Below, piece by piece: positions 11,224 through 24,254 of a stretch of 64,000 nt of DNA. The number at the start of each line of letters is the position of its first letter. The first letter of the stretch is position 1. Below the pieces are notes generated by a model. It was given only the letters and a program-made list of their open reading frames with translations, searched no databases and had not been told where the DNA came from. Source of the stretch: Halictus rubicundus (taxonomy: Eukaryota; Arthropoda; Insecta; Hymenoptera; Halictidae); assembly GCF_050948215.1 (NCBI RefSeq), contig NC_135158.1:1343822-1407821 (forward strand). The letters run 5' to 3'. The translations under genes were made by a program, and so were the position numbers.

Positions 11224-14200
11224 TATGTAATAGTAGCTCGCTCGATTTCCTACACTGTACCGTCACAACGTTGGTAGACGCCGCTGCATACCTATGCCGT
11301 ACGTACCGTTCAAGATAGATAACTTGATACTTCCAAAACTTTTATAAAAGAGGAAAGAAATCATGGCTTTATAACTGCAATCTATCTCGGTTCATCACTT
11401 CCTGGGTAAGTCGATACAGAACATTACATTCTTGCGGCCTTCCTTACAAGGGTTGCCATCAAACGGAATGCGAGCGACCAGTGCGGTCACGGTGAACATG
11501 GTTTTATACCACGTGTTATGGTCATGTCCAAACTACCCGCAAACTAGCTAGACACTTATCAATAGACTTAAACAATTTTAATCTAAATCTGCGAAAAGAA
11601 GACAAAAATTCTATTGTGACGATTATATTCGAAAGTGTTTTCGTACACAAAATTGTATTTTATTTTGTAATTGTTATAACTGGACTGCGGATCTTTCACA
11701 AAATAAAAAATTGTTGCATTGATTGTACGATACAGGAGCTAACGAAAAATTCTTTTTCTTTTAAGTATCTTATTAAACTGAAACTAATACACTGATATCC
11801 TTAAATCTTTTTAATATGTTTTTAGTATGTAATATGGCTTTAACAATGATTGCTGAACATTCCATTTAACCCATAAAAAACCTGAACATATTGCGATTTA
11901 TTTAGATACTTGTCATTTTTTAACTCAACAGATTTATGTATGCTTTACATTTGAATATAATGATTCGTATGTAACTGTGTAATATTGATGGTTTAATAAA
12001 TTTTTACTTTTTGCTAAAGCTACTGTGATACTACGTTTTTAATAAATACCACAGCCACGACGCCGATTGCATGATCGGTTACAGATTTTTATCTTACAAT
12101 TTTTTTTATCTTGTCATTTTTATAAGGCAACACATACCTGCCAATCACTTTTAGTGTTAAAAGTCATAAATTGACATAAATATATGATTGAAAAATCATC
12201 TTTTACCTATCTAGATGTATGTAATCACTTAAATAAATATCCTTAATTATATTGTGCGATTTATGCCTATTTAAGTATGCATGGCACTTAACAAATTGTA
12301 TCTATCTTTACTTTTAGATGTAGTATAGTACGTATTTGCATTTTCTTGATGTTACAAAAATTAGTTTCAAACTTTTTATAATAAACAAAAATACATCATT
12401 GAGATCATTCATGTCTTTCCATACAATTACTGCGTATCTAGTATCTACCGATTATTATCTACGCTTACAATTATACAATCTTTCGTTTACTATCATTTCA
12501 TAACTGCGACCTTAATAAAACTACAATAATGGAAGCAGCTAACTATTGTGATACAGAAATTTCTCGTTACGGGTTGATAATACTCTCGGTATGACGCCAC
12601 CATAATACTTGCCCTCCATTTTGGAGTTTTGTTTGCCATAGTGCATTCGCCTGTTCGTGACCGAGTTGCAGTCGGCGAGCTATTTATTCGACCGAAGCCT
12701 GTGACACCTGCTCAGTGAGAGTTTCGCAGGCTATGCAATCGATGCATTGTACTATTAAAAGGTATTGCATGCGCAAAATATTTGACAAGTTAAATAGCTT
12801 AAAAACGACAATCAAGCTCGAGAAATAGAAACTGTTCCTTACAATGTATTTATTTGTTTTAATTAATTATTTATTTTTAATTTTTATTTTTATTTGTGCA
12901 AAAAATAAATGTTCTAATACAATATTAACATGAAGACTACCGGATTGATCAAAATGAAACATCTTTTAACTTACAATTATTGAAAACTTTAAAACGCTTG
13001 TGTGAAAAATTTTCTGAATAAACCGAACTGTTCGCACGCATAATACAATATAATAAGAGTTTACAGAAATTTTAGTAAATGCATTCTTTTAATTTTTATA
13101 AGAAAAACCACTTGTTTAAAAAAAAAACAACCGAAAAGAATGTAAACCACCGCGTTTTTTTACTCAATGACAGAATTAAAAGAAATGACTAAGAGTGAAG
13201 AAATTTTCCCACAAAGTAGTTTCTTTTTTAAAATGCGATACACTCCTGAAAATTTTAAGAATGTTGATAACGCAGGTCGAAAGTGATCTGCTTAATCTCG
13301 TGTAAGATATTTCTCGCCTAATTAGATTTCAGTCACAGACACGCGAATCGAAGTACTTATTTTTAACACGTTTTGGGTCACGCGGCTTCCAGTAACTGAA
13401 TGTGTGTGGGGTGAGTCATGCGATCAGGATAGGGATAGCTTCTGTTTTGTTAAGGATAAAAAAAGAGGAGGAATTGTAATGAAGCACTAGAGTCTGTTTT
13501 AGGATGGGCATATTTTTTCGCGAATGCAATGTTGTAACAGAAAACATATTATTCTTGTGTGAAATATGATGATACATTTCTTAGACGAGTCAGTTTTCCT
13601 AGAAATTTTTTATATAAAGAGAGTGGAGTATATGGGTATACCGAAAAGAATATATTGCACAACATTTAAAAATTACGCATTTTTGCGTGATTTCATTATT
13701 TATTGCATTGTCTATATGACTATTGTATAGTCTAGTTTTTCTGGCTATACGAAATACTGTTTTGTATTTTCACTTTTATACTACAATAAAAGAATCCAAC
13801 TACTTTAATATGTATAGACACAGAGAGTATGTAGTGCTTTAATAACCAATCAGTAGTCAGCGTTTTATTTTAATACTACAGCGTATTTTCACAGTGCAGC
13901 ATAGTTTCACTAATAAAAGAAATAAATCTGCACCAGTTTTAACAACTTTTGCCAGTTTTATTAGGAATTCTTTGATAATGCCTCGATAAGTGTAATTTTT
14001 ACCAAAAAGAATGATGTTATATACAGAATACATATGTAGAATAATGTTGAATAGTGTTGTGATTTAACTCGATGAATTTTTGAAATTATTACGTATATTC
14101 AAAAAATATAAATATTTTTGATACAATATTCTAAAACATAAATATTTGATATCGTATGTTTTTTTTTAATTTTGATTAAATAATTGTCTTAATAATTGAT

Positions 14201-14390
14201 TAGTTTTGATTTGTTAAGCTTCCGAGATTTGGTTAGAATCCACAAAATGCAAGAAGATTGCAAAATGCAATTTGTATTGCATTAAATAAACTATTATTAT
14301 TATTATTTATTTATTGCTTTAAACCTTATAAGGATTAAATCAACTATTTCAATTTTATGAAATTTTAGAGATTGCTGATTCGACAAAGTG
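11224..14390. other. Long AT-rich stretch, no gene seen
   Basis: The first ~300 bases and a patch at about 12590-12740 are somewhat GC-richer but hold no recognisable exon. The rest is AT-rich. I see no repeats beyond short A/T runs and an ATT run near 14292-14312. Confidence 0.4.
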
Positions 14391-14560
14391 TTAACCAGTT
14401 AGCTGTTGCGACCTCTTTGAAAAAATATGTACCTAAGTTGCGTCGCAAAAATTAACCGCTGTTTGAATTATAGCTGTTTTGACGAGTATACTCGTCATGA
14501 CACAAAATATTGCCATTTCTTCATGACGAGTATACTCGTCAAACACAGTTAACTGGTTAA
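14391..14560. mobile_element. TTAA MITE with GACGAGTATACTCGTC palindromes
   Basis: It runs from TTAACCAGTTAGCTGT to ACAGTTAACTGGTTAA (inverted ends bounded by TTAA, 170 bp). The 16-bp palindrome GACGAGTATACTCGTC occurs twice inside. The TTAA target and short inverted ends suggest a piggyBac-type non-autonomous element. A longer, disrupted relative lies at 23480-23963. Confidence 0.75.
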
Positions 14561-14682
14561 TATGCGCGCAAATAATTCTGATAATCGTATTCACAATTTC
14601 GATTCAACACTTTCTGGCAGAATGTATAAAAGTGACAAATTCTGAATTTTTATTTAATCCATTCGTTGACGATACATACTGC

Positions 14683-14911
14683 TTAACACTAGATTGCCGG
14701 ATAAAAAAGAAAGTTTCTGGTCAGTTAGTGATTCCTTCGGACAGATTGGTAGTATTGTATGATAATGAGGGTGATCAGGTACCTACCTTCATAATTCTAT
14801 TAAAAACCAACATATATGTTTAAAAAAAAATATTTAAGTTTTTCTACATATGTATATAGCAATAAAATCGTAAATGAGTCAAATTGACTCGCTCCGGCAG
14901 TCTAGTGTTAA
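14683..14911. mobile_element. TTAA MITE, TTAACACTAG-end family
   Basis: TTAACACTAGATTGCCGGA at the left mirrors TCCGGCAGTCTAGTGTTAA at the right. A near-palindrome GAGTCAAATTGACTCG lies just inside the right end. A short open frame through it shows no domain. Confidence 0.7.
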
Positions 14912-15269
14912 AATATTCGAAAATAGTAGCTAACTGTACGTAACATGTTTTCATTATTGTTTGATACTCTATTAATTAATAAATCGAATACGATCGAATT
15001 TACAAAACAGTTGAATCAAGTTATAACATTTTCCATTCCTTTAGTTATTTATTATTATCATTCAAACATCAACTTATAACTAATCTAATTAATTATTAGT
15101 GACCATTGTGTTTATTTGTAACTTGTACCATTAAAGAGTTCTTCTTATAAAGAAAATAAAACTATAAAGACAAATCATTTAAAATATAAATAAAAAGATA
15201 AAAAATATAAATAAATCATTTAAAAGATGAAATACATTTTTGCAGAATTAATATTTACAATATGTTTAC

Positions 15270-15444
15270 TTGACACTAGAACTACTGGTCATTAAACGCA
15301 ACTGACATATATTATTTTACAATAATCGCAAGATTATAATCAGATTCCCATGAAAACATTTTTATAATTTCAATAATTGTGAGCTAAAAAATCAGTCAAA
15401 AAACAAGTGTGTAATTTTGACCGGTCCTGCAGTTCTAGTGTCAA
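15270..15444. mobile_element. TTAACACTAG-family element with TTGA/TCAA edges
   Basis: TTGACACTAGAACT mirrors AGTTCTAGTGTCAA exactly. GACCGGTC lies just inside the right end, as in relatives at 31425 and 44172. The terminal four bases are TTGA and TCAA, which are inverted and not repeated. They therefore behave as part of the inverted ends in this copy. Confidence 0.6.
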
Positions 15445-16369
15445 AACGATTTATTAAATTTTCATCCGACAATGTACGAATCTCTACATCAACTTGATTC
15501 CTAGTATCACTTGTTTAAACATCTTCCAGCACATGGAACGATTTCGAATCGAAATTAATTCCTTGAATGACGTAGGCAGAACAATTCGTTCCCCTTCGGC
15601 ATGCGCTGGTATCTAATCGGCAAATAATCTTCACAAGGACGATATGGTGTAACAGAGTTTACAATACGTCGATAACGCGCGGTAACGCGTCATCGTTTTC
15701 ATTCCACTAACAACTCGAAGCGGTGGTTTCGCAGATTCACGTCGCAGCCGAGTCTGTTTCGCTCATTCGTCCAGCAGCAGAAGCAGAAGCACTACAGCAT
15801 AGCTAACTAAAAACGAGCCACCCAGCAATTTAGCATCATTTATTCCTATTGCCTTTACGCGGGTCTATTACGTCACGCGATTTCCCTCCCCTTTGTCGTG
15901 CTGCAAGTTACGCCGTACGTGTGCACGAAGAACGTCTTGCGAATTTCACGAGAGGCCAATGGCGAGGCAATTTTCGATATTGCCAAATATTGAGATCGAT
16001 GGCCGCTCGACTCGTCGGCTCGCGCCGCCCCCCCCCCCCCCCGCTCTCTTCAGACACTTTCGTTGCCTTAGTGCTCGATACTACCCGTTCACCGTCATTG
16101 TTTTCTGCGATCTGACACTACATTGATCCGCGGCTATCGTAATTGATAAAACTAATCGTTCAGGGAAACATTTGTTCCGCGTAGCCGATAAGAGATCAAC
16201 TACTTCTAAGTTGGCATTTTAGATGAAATCAGACCTCAATATTCTTAGAAGGAAGAGCAGATAATTTTTTTTTCTCGAACATTGTTCCATTCAGTTATAT
16301 TGAAGCAAGATATTTTGCACAAGTTGTCGCAGTAATTTAACATGTTCACTGCCACTTCAGTCATACATA
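15445..16369. other. Spacer with CpG-rich block at ~15700-16130
   Basis: The CpG-rich part carries a short CAGCAG/AAGCAG run (about 15771-15792) and a C15 tract. Overlapping open frames of 77 and 88 codons cross it, but neither shows a domain. It may be a promoter or 5' exon of an unidentified gene. Confidence 0.3.
16028..16042. repeat. Poly-C tract (C15)
   Basis: Fifteen consecutive C residues lie inside a CpG-rich block. The length is a likely site of assembly or slippage error. Confidence 0.9.
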
Positions 16370-16888
16370 CACAGGCTTCCGAAAGTATTCGAACGCCCTT
16401 TAAAACAGTATAACATTTTCAAATTGGATCAGACTACCTGACTTTTTTTAGCAATTAGAAGAATTGGTTTTCCAAATGATGTGCAAAAAACATTTTGAAA
16501 AAATTGCAATTGATAAGAATTACATGAGAATATAAAAATAGCACTTTCCACAACTTTTTCATTTGAACCTGTAATGAAAATTTAAAATATGCGTTCTATA
16601 GATCCATGTTAGTTATACACATGCTGAAAATTTCATCGAAATCGATTAATATTCACACAAGCTACAGATAGTTAAAAGTGGTGGGAATCGTATTTATTCA
16701 CGATTTTTGGTCAGTTTCTGCTTAAAATCTACAAATTCTAACATCTTTTGATGCGTGCCATTTTTATGTGCGTCAAACGATTTCGATGAAATTTGCAGTA
16801 TGTGTATAACTAACATAGATCTACAAAACGTATGTTTTAAATTTTCATTACAGGCTCATATAAAAAAGTTTTGGAAAGTGCCTCTTTT
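16370..16888. mobile_element. Palindromic MITE, right end truncated
   Basis: Arms at about 16540-16640 and 16785-16885 are inverted copies (GCACTTTCCACAACTTTTTC against AAAAGTTTTGGAAAGTGC). The left end CACAGGCTTCCGAAAGTATT follows TA and resembles the end style at 46813. The right end is missing and another repeat end begins at about 16889. Confidence 0.6.
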
Positions 16889-17780
16889 ATTAGGTCGTCC
16901 CATAAGTTCTTGCCGTTTACTCTTGTACCATTTAAATTCTAAAAATTAAAACAATTAATTGTTCAAACTCTTTTCCAGTACATTCAAAACACTTTAAATT
17001 ACTATAAATTATTGCTATGTGATTATTATTATGATTGTATACGGTGTATATAATATTTACATTCCAAGATCATTTTTTCTAAAGTTATTAAACACTTATC
17101 ATGCAAGTGAAGACATTTTCTTTTGAGCCACAAGTTAACTGCAATTGAAGCACCTCCAAACAGATGGAGTCGTACAATGCAGAAATTTCTGAATAAAATA
17201 TTTTCGTAAATACTGATGTATTGTAGCATAAATCTTCTCGACCAGATCCCATCAAAAAACCTCTCTCACACTATTCTCTTGTCCCCACTCTTTTATGGCT
17301 TCGGCTCTTCTTTCAAATCGCTACCTGGTTCATGAGCTATGGAGAGGATTCTCAAACTCGCGAAAATCCTTCTTGACTGTAGACAGTACTTGATCCAATA
17401 ATTTATAAATTAACAGGCTCTAATTAGTATGGTACTAAATACATATAAATAAATAAATATATATAAGAAGAAAATGATTCTGCGATTGAAATAACTTAGA
17501 AACCTTAGTCTTACATATTCCAAACATATTCTGATGGTTTTGTTTAAGTGAAATAGCTTTTGTAAAAGTCAGACAATTCTAAATTGTTAATTTTCAAATC
17601 AAATTTAAAGCATTCTTTTCTTAATTTTCTCTATATATTCTTTTGAAAAAGTACTTTATTTTTAAAAAAGGACTAACAGAATATACACATAGTATGCGAA
17701 TATTTCAAATTATTTTTTTAATTTAACTAATAATTAGAAGATTTGATAAAGAGATAAAGATTACATCTTTCAAAACAATA
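16889..17780. other. Possible mariner-like end, then AT-rich DNA
   Basis: TTAGGTCGTCCCATAAGTTC at about 16890 resembles a mariner terminal repeat reading inward. A reverse-strand reading of the next 400 bases is broken and I could not match it to a transposase. From about 17400 the DNA is plain AT-rich sequence. Confidence 0.3.
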
Positions 17781-17782
17781 TA

Positions 17783-17987
17783 CAGCCTTTACTCGATATA
17801 TGTCCCAAATATCTAACCGATAATAGTCCCAGAACTATACCCACTATCGCGGGGTATACCCCGCAAGGGGGCAAGAAACTTCGTTGTCCTTTTCTACGTT
17901 CGACATTTGTATTAAAGAATAGTATCTTCTAGCCGATATATATCCCTGGGTAGATACGTGTTGTGGACATATATCGAGTAAACACTG
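17783..17987. mobile_element. CAGTG-end MITE, copy 2 (205 bp, compact)
   Basis: CAGCCTTTACTCGATATATG and CATATATCGAGTAAACACTG are inverted and flanked by TA. The GGGGTATACCCC palindrome is at 17851-17862. This is the shortest copy and lacks the long inner arms of the 20508 copy. Confidence 0.8.
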
Positions 17988-17989
17988 TA

Positions 17990-20505
17990 TTAGGCACATT
18001 TGATAAAACACGTAGTATTTTCTAATAATGTTCACAAAATTGTATAAGACACATTTTGCTCTCATTTAACTATCAATAAAGTAGACCATACACTTGCATG
18101 CTAAATACGCTAATTAAATTGTATAATAAATAATTGGGCTTTCGAAAGTAATCTATCTTCTCGACGAAAACCATTTCTCCATGCAAAATTATTCCATAAT
18201 AAAGCAATAATGAAAAATGTCATGTCTAGAGCGAAAATACTTTTTAATGTTTTTCGAAACTTTTGTATTGAGGGGAAAATGTGTTCTTGCATGTTTATAG
18301 GTAATTATTTATTTTACGGAAATGAAATTTTTTAAGAGAGTTTATAAAATTGATGTAAAGGGATATTGTAAATAAAAAGTGAAATCGCGAGCATCCGCTC
18401 TGATACTTTAAAAGAATTCGAGCTTGCTACCGACAGCAATCAGCCTGGGAACGATATACGCGATGCGTTCCGGAAGAGCTAATAGAATTTACAGACAGCT
18501 TTGTTCTCTTTTTCCGTGTTTAAATGGCGGAGCGTGGAATTTCGCATCCTTTTCACCGTACACAGCGTGACTTACGAGAGACCCGCACGTCCTTTGATGC
18601 AGATAAATTACATCCATCGTTTATCGGCGACGATTCTAGAGACTTTAGATAAACGTGTATCTCGTGCAACAGGTGATTGCAGATCAACGTCTATAGTACC
18701 ACAAAGTTAACGATCTTTGGTTCTTACCGTATGCTAGTATTACGAAACATTTTTCTCGAATTATCTTGTTTTTAATAACAGATAGCTTATGTCGCATTTT
18801 GTAATGAAATCTTTAAGTAATACTGAAGTCGCTGCTTAAATAAATAAATTTTCATAAATAATTAAAATAACTTTATTTATGTTTTGTATAGAAATTAAAA
18901 CAGAACAACAAAATTTTAATCTTTAGATACGTACGTAACACAGTTATTTAAACATTTGTTATTTATCAAAAGCTGAAAGATTTGATCGTATCAGTCGTTT
19001 ATATTAAATAGTAGAAATGATAAAAAATATTCTTAGACAGAGTTCTATGAAAAGTGTCTACCTTGAATAAAATGTAGTTTTCATAATTACCTAGAATCCA
19101 TGACAAGCTATACTAAAAATAGAAAGCATTGCTGAAGAGTAATTACTTAGTATCGATTTTAATAGTGATTTTAATAGATTCATTCTTAGTAGCAATTATT
19201 AAAAGAAGTTTATGCTTAAATAGGTAAGGGAAGACAAAATTCTATTTACACAGTTTTTAAATTACCACGTTACTTTCAGGATGCTCACGATGCGAAAGAA
19301 AAATTTAATTACGTGGGAAGAGAACTCACGTTACTTATTTACTACCGTCACATGGTAATCCGACGATAATGAGTACTGTTCTTATCGAGAAAACCTATAC
19401 ATGCTCCTTTTTACATGAAGCGTCTCAATTGAGTAAATTGTAATATGTGAAGTGAATCACCTAAGACTGAAACCTAACATCTCTTTTGCCGTGAATGCTG
19501 TGAGAAAATTTTAAAAGAAACATAACTCTTCTAAAGAGGCTTCTTCCGAGACCGTATAAATTCCTGAAAATTAAATCAATGTTTTCTAACTGGTACCCTA
19601 TAATTTCCAATGCGTTAATGAATTCGGTTCGTAGATGAATTTTTTGGTTTCGGTATTTCTTAGCCAAGTTGAAATTAAAGTTCGACTTGAACCAATTACT
19701 TTTGTTCAGAAACGCTCTAATTATTTTATTTTTGTTTTATCACGCTATTTAATATTTGGTGACATTTCGTTCTCTCTTAGAAATTTTGTCATGTGATTAA
19801 AAATAACTTGCAGTGCTTCCAAAAAATATTTCAGTACACTTTCCGACTTTCGAAAAATGTTCGATGTTTAAACTGCAACGGAACATCGATTGAATACGAT
19901 AAGAACAATTGAGAGAGAACTAGATTGCGCATTCCTTGTGTTTTATTTTCTTCTTTCGTAAACAGCTACATAATACAAAACATCGAATATTTTTGAGCGA
20001 TTACGAATGCAAGTGTCGAGAACTTCTCTACCATCATACTTAATCAAATAGTCTTCGTATATTGTAACTTATCCCAGTTAATATGGCGTATAGAGATGAA
20101 TAGGGTCACCATGGATTCAATCTGTCTCCGCGCACGTGTTTGCCGTTGTAAATTGCGTTTCGCACAAAGGTCAATCCGTTCGACGCAAGATTCGTCTGTT
20201 GTGTGTACACTCTTAAAAAATGATCGCATTGACCGACATGATTTTTTAATTTCTTTATTACGATGGACATGCTGCCTCAAAGGTCACGCTCTGCATGTTA
20301 TGAGAATTAAAATCAATCGCACCTTGCACAAAGCGTTCGTTGCATCGAGTTAATCTAAATAAGTCCCATTACAAACGAACGAGAAATCAACAAAATGTTT
20401 CAGAAAAATTGACTTAATAATTTTGGTATTATCGCTTTTTTTTATAGCAGCCTTATTATTTAGAACGTTTGATTAAATGCAATATGCCTTCTATACATTT
20501 ACAAG
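17990..20505. other. AT-rich DNA with a GC-richer patch at ~18400-18720
   Basis: A 42-codon frame at 18524-18652 starts in a good context (AAATGGCGGAG) in the GC-richer patch. It is too short and matches nothing I know. Elsewhere no gene, RNA or repeat family is recognised. Confidence 0.35.
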
Positions 20506-20507
20506 TA

Positions 20508-21458
20508 CAGTGAATTCTCTATATATGTCGCCGAGGCATGGCCGATAAATGCCGCGGAATTATCCCCACTACCGTGGGGTATACCCCGTGAAGGGCGAAG
20601 AAGCTCGAGAGACCTCGGTCACCGAGGAGTGTAACATAATACGAGTCGGGTATATCGATGTAAGACCAGGAGGCCACTACTAATCCAATAACAAAACTTC
20701 TTTATTTTCCAATAATTTTTTGTGGGACTTTCACCAAGATATTCGTGGCAATTTTTTTATGAAAATGATACCAAATATGACGAACAATGAAAGTTACTTC
20801 CCATTACAATTATATTAGCGGAAAATTAGTGTAAATATAATCCGAATGATATCGTGTTTGATATCATTTTAATCAGAAAAATTCCACAAATATGTTCTTT
20901 GAGTTCGTTACTTTAACCGTTCATTAAACTAATAAATATCATCAGAATAATATCATATTTGGTTTAATTTTAATCAGAAGCTCGAGCTTCGCTGTCCTTT
21001 TCTACGTTCGGCACTGCATCAAAGATTAGTACGGTCTCATCGGCAGCGTTTCCCCGCTGTGACTTTAACAGATAACTCATAGGACACCCGAATTATGACG
21101 TGTTTACGGACAGCAGCGAACTGTAAATGACGGTAACTATCGCTGTCCTTTTCTACGTTTGGCACTGAATCGAAGAATAGTGCCAATGCTGCAATATCAT
21201 CTGAATTATATCATATTTGATTTCATTTTAATCAGAAAAATGCCACGGATATGTTGGTAAAAGTTTCATGAAAAAATAACGAAAAATAAAGAAGTTTTGT
21301 AATTGGATTAGTAGTGGTCTTCTGGTCTCACACCGATATAGCCGACAATGCTGTGGCCGCGACGGCTCTCGAGCTTCGGCCACTCACCGCGGTGGTGTGA
21401 GTTTTTCCACTGACTTGGAAACGTAAGGTTGGCACTGACATACAACGATATGTCACTG
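20508..21458. mobile_element. CAGTG-end MITE, copy 3 (long-armed)
   Basis: It starts CAGTGAATTCTC after TA and probably ends GATATGTCACTG before TA (21459-21460). GGGGTATACCCC is at 20576-20587. Arms of about 150 bp (around 20660-20790 and 21210-21345, both with ACTAATCCAAT or its complement next to AAAACTTCTTTA) are inverted, so the element could fold into a long hairpin. The exact right end is less certain. Confidence 0.65.
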
Positions 21459-21715
21459 TACTATGTATGTATGTCGTTAAATTATTTTCTAATTTTTCTC
21501 TAATTACAATTTTCAACTACTCTCTAATTACAAATACCGTATTGTTTTAAGTAACTTCAGTTTAACATACATAATTCATGAATGTTTAAGTTGTAAATGT
21601 AGGCGCTCAAGTATTTTAATTAGCGCTTCAATTTTTTGATATCGAAAGGTATACATTGATTTCAGAAAAAATCTATTTCATAAAACATGAAACAATTTTA
21701 TGACTAACTGTACAT

Positions 21716-21895
21716 AAACTGATTGTACTAAATCTAAACTATTAATAATTTAAAACTGAACTAGCACTAAACGGATTGTATTAAATCTAAACTGTTAATA
21801 ATTTAAAACTGAATTAGAACTAAATGGATTGTATTAGATCTAAGTTGTTAATAATTTAAAACTAAATTAGGGCTAAACAGATTGTATTACATCAA
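21716..21895 (+). repeat. 53-bp tandem repeat, about 3.3 copies
   Basis: GATTGTA recurs at 21721, 21774, 21827 and 21880, an exact 53-bp period, each followed by TAAATCTAAACT or a close variant and AATAATTTAAAACT. This is an AT-rich minisatellite. Confidence 0.85.
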
Positions 21896-22914
21896 TTTAT
21901 GAGATCCTGTTCGAAGGAATGTAATAAAAAAATGAACATTTGTTTCGAGATGAATTGACACGAACCGCGTATGCCGTATAAGACACATCATGATGAATAT
22001 TTCAATTAAACCTATTAAACAGTTAACCGTGTTCGAAGTGTATACACGTTAATCCAAAGCCCTATTGCGATGTGGTTGACGTATATATTTATTATAATAC
22101 ATTTATTACAATACACGTGTACATTTAATATAAAACCTGGAAATTTTAATAAGATGTAAAAAATTTTCTTTGGTCTATTGGATATTACAATGTATTACTT
22201 TTTGCAAGCTAAGTTAATTATTTTTCAACCTTTCTTAAGATTGTTTTTTTCTTTCATTTTTCTTGTTGGTGAATTTTATTATTTTTTGACAATTTCTAAG
22301 TTTTTAATAACAATAACCTTTTCAACAATGAATTGTTAATTTTTCATGGAATAACATTGTAATCTTTTCTCATTTTGCTTTACATTTCTCATAAAACTTA
22401 TAATAGGAGCATTTACCCCGCGTTCGACGTATATACTCGTTATTGCTTGATTTCAATTCCGCATCCTGTGAGAGATTTTTAAAAGTAAATTCCACAGTTA
22501 ACTAGTGAATCAGCATTAAAAGTATACATATGAACAGAAATATGAAATATAAATATAAAATAAATGTAGAAGAATATAAGTACAAGATGTACCTTCATGT
22601 AAAAATTCTACAAAAATATTTAAAAACAAAAGTGACATTTCCTGGGTTTGGTAAAATACTCTTTCAAGGAATGTTTTTGCAATCTTTTCAATTGTCCGTC
22701 ACGAATTCGGTTCCCAGCGATTCACGCATGAACCTTTTCAACATCGTACCAGAAGAACGGTTTTTTTTCGATGCATTAAACACGCCTCCTCGACCACCTT
22801 CTCAGCAACCGACGCGGAAAATTTATAACTAAAGGCCAGCAGGGTGTCGGGCCCAGAGAGTCTGGTTTTACGACTACGCGCAGCGCAATGTAGCCACATG
22901 GTTCGTTACGTCTC

Positions 22915-22916
<2 letters not shown>
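21896..22916. other. AT-rich DNA, no gene seen
   Basis: TTAACCGTGTTCGAAGTGTA at 22023 and a similar TTACCCCGCGTTCGACGTAT near 22410 are related and may be left ends of old TTAA elements. The open frame at 22530-22832 is AT-driven and without a domain. The last ~100 bases are CpG-richer. Confidence 0.35.
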
Positions 22917-22988
<72 letters not shown>

Positions 22989-23041
22989 GGAGAGGGGGTC
23001 GAGGGAGGGAGAGAGAGAGAGAGAGAGGGAGGGAGAGACAG
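22917..23041. repeat. (GA)n microsatellite and GA-rich tract
   Basis: An uninterrupted GA run covers 22917-22985, followed by an interrupted GA/GGGA tract. Open frames across it in both directions are composition artefacts. Confidence 0.95.
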
Positions 23042-23479
23042 AGCCTAGCAAAATTCGTGAATTCCTGGCCAATTTTTTTAACAAGCCGACAGATCCGACC
23101 ACCCCTGAATTTTTTCTCACTCGATGCGGTAAAAGCTGTCAATAATCGTTAGCCGTGCGGTTTCGACTCCTCGTCGAATGAGTTTGAACAGAGACGCCTT
23201 CGTTCCGCCGTCGAGCATACACACAAACATACACTCACCGACAAAAGTTTCTGTCGGAGATTACCCAGGTATTGGCAAACGAACGCAGATTGTTCGTCAA
23301 ATATGTGTCTATTACATACAACCTTATTTCTTTGCGAATACGTGATCAGTCTTGCACTAATTACACACGATGGCAAGTAGTACAATAGAGTCTGTTCATA
23401 GTCAAAAAGTAGAATTTTGTAGATATAAAGAAAAATTATTTTACACAAATCTATTTTTAGACTACTTATATTTTGCTTA
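23042..23479. other. CpG-moderate spacer
   Basis: No gene is recognised. A 112-codon reverse frame ends in AT-rich sequence and has no domain. The position next to a GA tract would suit a promoter region, but nothing more supports that. Confidence 0.3.
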
Positions 23480-23963
23480 TTAACCACTTAGCTGTTGCGA
23501 CCTCTTTGAAAAATGTGTATCTAAATTGTGTCGCAAAAATTAAGCGATAACGAGTATATTCGTCAAACACAAAGTATGTATGGCTGTTATAATATGGAAT
23601 TAATTTGTTGAACATTTTCGCAAAGGAAAAAATTATTTCTAACCGCATTTTTTGGACACCTTGTATATGAACCCGTAATGGCTTCAGTGATGACTATAAA
23701 AAGAAAACAATACATTTGCAAAAAAAATTTATACTATATACAGTTTTTTCATAATAATTATTTATGTATTTTTATTTGTTCTTGGCCTTCGAATATTTCA
23801 AACATATTGAAGTTTAGGAATATATTTTAATTTTCACTAAAATTGCAATTTTTCACAACAAGTTGTAACTATTTTTTACGCATGACGAGTATACTTATCA
23901 TAACACAAAATATTGCAATTTTTTCATGACGACTGTTCTCGTCAGAAACAAATAACGGGTTAA
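23480..23963. mobile_element. TTAA MITE of the 14391 family, enlarged by inserted DNA
   Basis: It begins TTAACCACTTAGCTGTTGCG (TTAA 23480-23483) and ends GGGTTAA (23960-23963). ATGACGAGTATACTTATCAT and related palindromes remain near the right side. The middle holds a fragment of the CAGGGTG family (TTTTCGCAAAGGAAAAAATT to GGACACCTTGTATA, about 23615-23667). It is therefore a composite. Confidence 0.6.
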
Positions 23964-24254
23964 TAGTGCTAGCTACTTATTCATTTATATAATTATTATA
24001 ACTCATCGGTTAATTTTATTTCTTGCGTTCAGTAATTTCTTTAATGTGTCTTTTCTGTTTCTTGTGGAAAGCATAGATTTTATGTTACCACCCGTCATAT
24101 GCTGCGTAATTACAATTATTGTGCGATTAAAATAATGCTGATTGTTTGAATAAACTTTCATTTAATTATATCGGAAAATATATTTACGTTCTAAGTGAAA
24201 AAAATATTATAAAAACTTGGTAGAAGAAATAAGGATCTTAAGAAACAGGGATAT

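Noticed and set aside
16889..17400. Intact mariner transposase
   Set aside because: Only the terminal GTCGTCCCATAAGTTC is suggestive; the reverse-strand reading is broken and lacks catalytic motifs.
18524..18652. 42-codon frame beginning in good context
   Set aside because: Too short, no family recognised, could be a 5' leader frame.
21716..21895. CRISPR-like array
   Set aside because: Units are contiguous 53-bp tandem copies without spacers, in a eukaryotic genome.
22776..23152. Overlapping 100-114 codon frames on both strands
   Set aside because: They are created by the (GA)n tract, which is open in several phases; no domain.
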